Source: Vibrio tritonius (GTDB lineage Bacteria > Pseudomonadota > Gammaproteobacteria > Enterobacterales > Vibrionaceae). From it: a stretch of DNA of 64,000 nt. The translations under genes were made by a program, and so were the position numbers. The DNA lies in contig NZ_AP014635.1 in the NCBI RefSeq assembly GCF_001547935.1, forward strand, positions 1,550,001-1,614,000, given 5' to 3'. The notes below the pieces were generated by a model. It saw only the letters and a list, made by a program, of their open reading frames with translations. It did not search any database and was not told the origin of the DNA. Positions 63,327 through 64,000 of this stretch are shown here, piece by piece (the stretch's first letter is position 1; every line of letters starts with the position of its first letter).

Positions 63327-64000
63327 TTAACAAATCACTTTTACGGCCAAACCACCTTGTGAGGTTTCGCGGTATTTGGCGTTCATGTCTTTACCAGTTT
63401 CGAACATGGTTTCGATCACTTTATCGAGTGACACGCGCGGCGCCGATGAGCGACGCATTGCCATACGAGTCGAGTTGATGGCTTTTACTGCTGCGATACC
63501 GTTACGTTCGATGCAAGGCACTTGAACTTGTCCTGCGACAGGGTCGCACGTTAAGCCAAGGTTGTGTTCCATCGCAATTTCTGCGGCCATACACACTTGC
63601 TCTGGGCTTCCGCCAAGCAGTTCGGCAAGACCAGCTGCGGCCATTGAACAGGCAACGCCTACTTCGCCCTGACAGCCTACCTCAGCTCCAGAGATCGACG
63701 CGTTTTGTTTGTACAAACCACCCACTGCGCCAGAAGCAGCAAAGTAACGAATATAGTCTTTCTCAGTAACGGTTTGGATAAACTTATCGTAGTAAGCTAA
63801 TACCGCAGGAATGATGCCGCAAGCACCGTTGGTTGGTGCGGTAACAACTCGACCACCGGCAGCGTTTTCTTCGTTCACCGCGAACGCATACATATTTACC
63901 CAGTCAACCACCGCCATAGGATCGTTAGTTAACTTTTCAGAGGTAAGCAGTTGTTGGCGTAGTGCAGCAGCGCGACGAGGCACGCGTAGTGGACCAGGCA
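63327..64000 (-). CDS. sdaA: L-serine ammonia-lyase, Fe-S type, C-terminal part (cut by window edge)
   Basis: An open frame to the right edge, 224 visible residues. [32 protein letters not shown] and [20 protein letters not shown], then [20 protein letters not shown], hold the conserved cysteines that bind the 4Fe-4S cluster. Ends GGLAVKVIC. Converts L-serine to pyruvate and ammonia. The N-terminal beta domain is outside the window. Confidence 0.95.
   Translation of the reverse strand, partial: PGPLRVPRRAAALRQQLLTSEKLTNDPMAVVDWVNMYAFAVNEENAAGGRVVTAPTNGACGIIPAVLAYYDKFIQTVTEKDYIRYFAASGAVGGLYKQNASISGAEVGCQGEVGVACSMAAAGLAELLGGSPEQVCMAAEIAMEHNLGLTCDPVAGQVQVPCIERNGIAAVKAINSTRMAMRRSSAPRVSLDKVIETMFETGKDMNAKYRETSQGGLAVKVIC

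Overview
The window looks like a chromosomal segment of a Vibrio species or a close Vibrionaceae relative. The support is a toxin-antitoxin pair that matches the Vibrio cholerae superintegron HigB-2/HigA-2 as I remember it, a Vibrio-type integron attC site, an NqrM-like protein, and a gammaproteobacterial set of queD, fpr, macAB, sdaA, tyrS and bioMNY. No species call is possible from sequence reading alone.

Layout. 1-10051: a LysR/MFS divergent pair, an NqrM-like protein, a periplasmic binding protein paired with a chemoreceptor, a porin and an aminotransferase. 10500-14212: an AT-rich accessory island. It holds three poorly known genes and then an operon led by a prokaryotic viperin (radical-SAM antiviral enzyme), followed by a RelE-like small protein, a thymidylate/CMPK2-like nucleotide kinase and a 75-residue protein. 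The viperin ribosome-binding site lies inside a 13-bp perfect hairpin that abuts its start codon. Next to the island is a truncated MalT-like ATPase fragment. 14957-31876: mainly core genes, namely a sugar porter with an odd basic tail, GNAT, a degenerate metallo-beta-lactamase-fold protein with a divergent LysR, cupin, tRNA-Thr(CGT), tyrS, LuxR, two methyltransferases, a phosphoesterase, a frameshifted SDR, VOC, MDR, fpr and a secreted DUF1593/Sde182-like protein. 31946-34702: a small patch of integron cassettes holding a SUKH fragment, higBA-2, phd/parE, an attC site and two unknown genes.

36281-51381 is a carbohydrate locus for beta-1,4-galactan (pectic arabinogalactan). It encodes a LacI regulator, a MsmX/MalK-like ATPase, a solute-binding protein, two permeases, a lipoprotein GH53 endo-galactanase, a GH42 beta-galactosidase, a LamB-like porin and a second, soluble GH53. 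An XylR-like regulator and a GH30 enzyme follow. Two palindromes of the form AGTAAA-N2-TTTACT, one before the transporter operon and one before the second GH53 gene, look like the LacI operator. The implied route is extracellular or surface cleavage by GH53, passage through the LamB-like porin, ABC import, and intracellular trimming by GH42.

51540-64000: an SDR, a SnoaL-like protein and an XRE protein. Then comes a biotin transport operon bioM-bioN-bioY under a clear BirA operator (ATGTAAACC-N15-GGTTTACAT) with a BPL_N-type protein, followed by a DEAD-box helicase, queD, a MacA-MacB-outer-membrane-factor export operon, and the 3' part of an L-serine dehydratase gene cut by the right edge.
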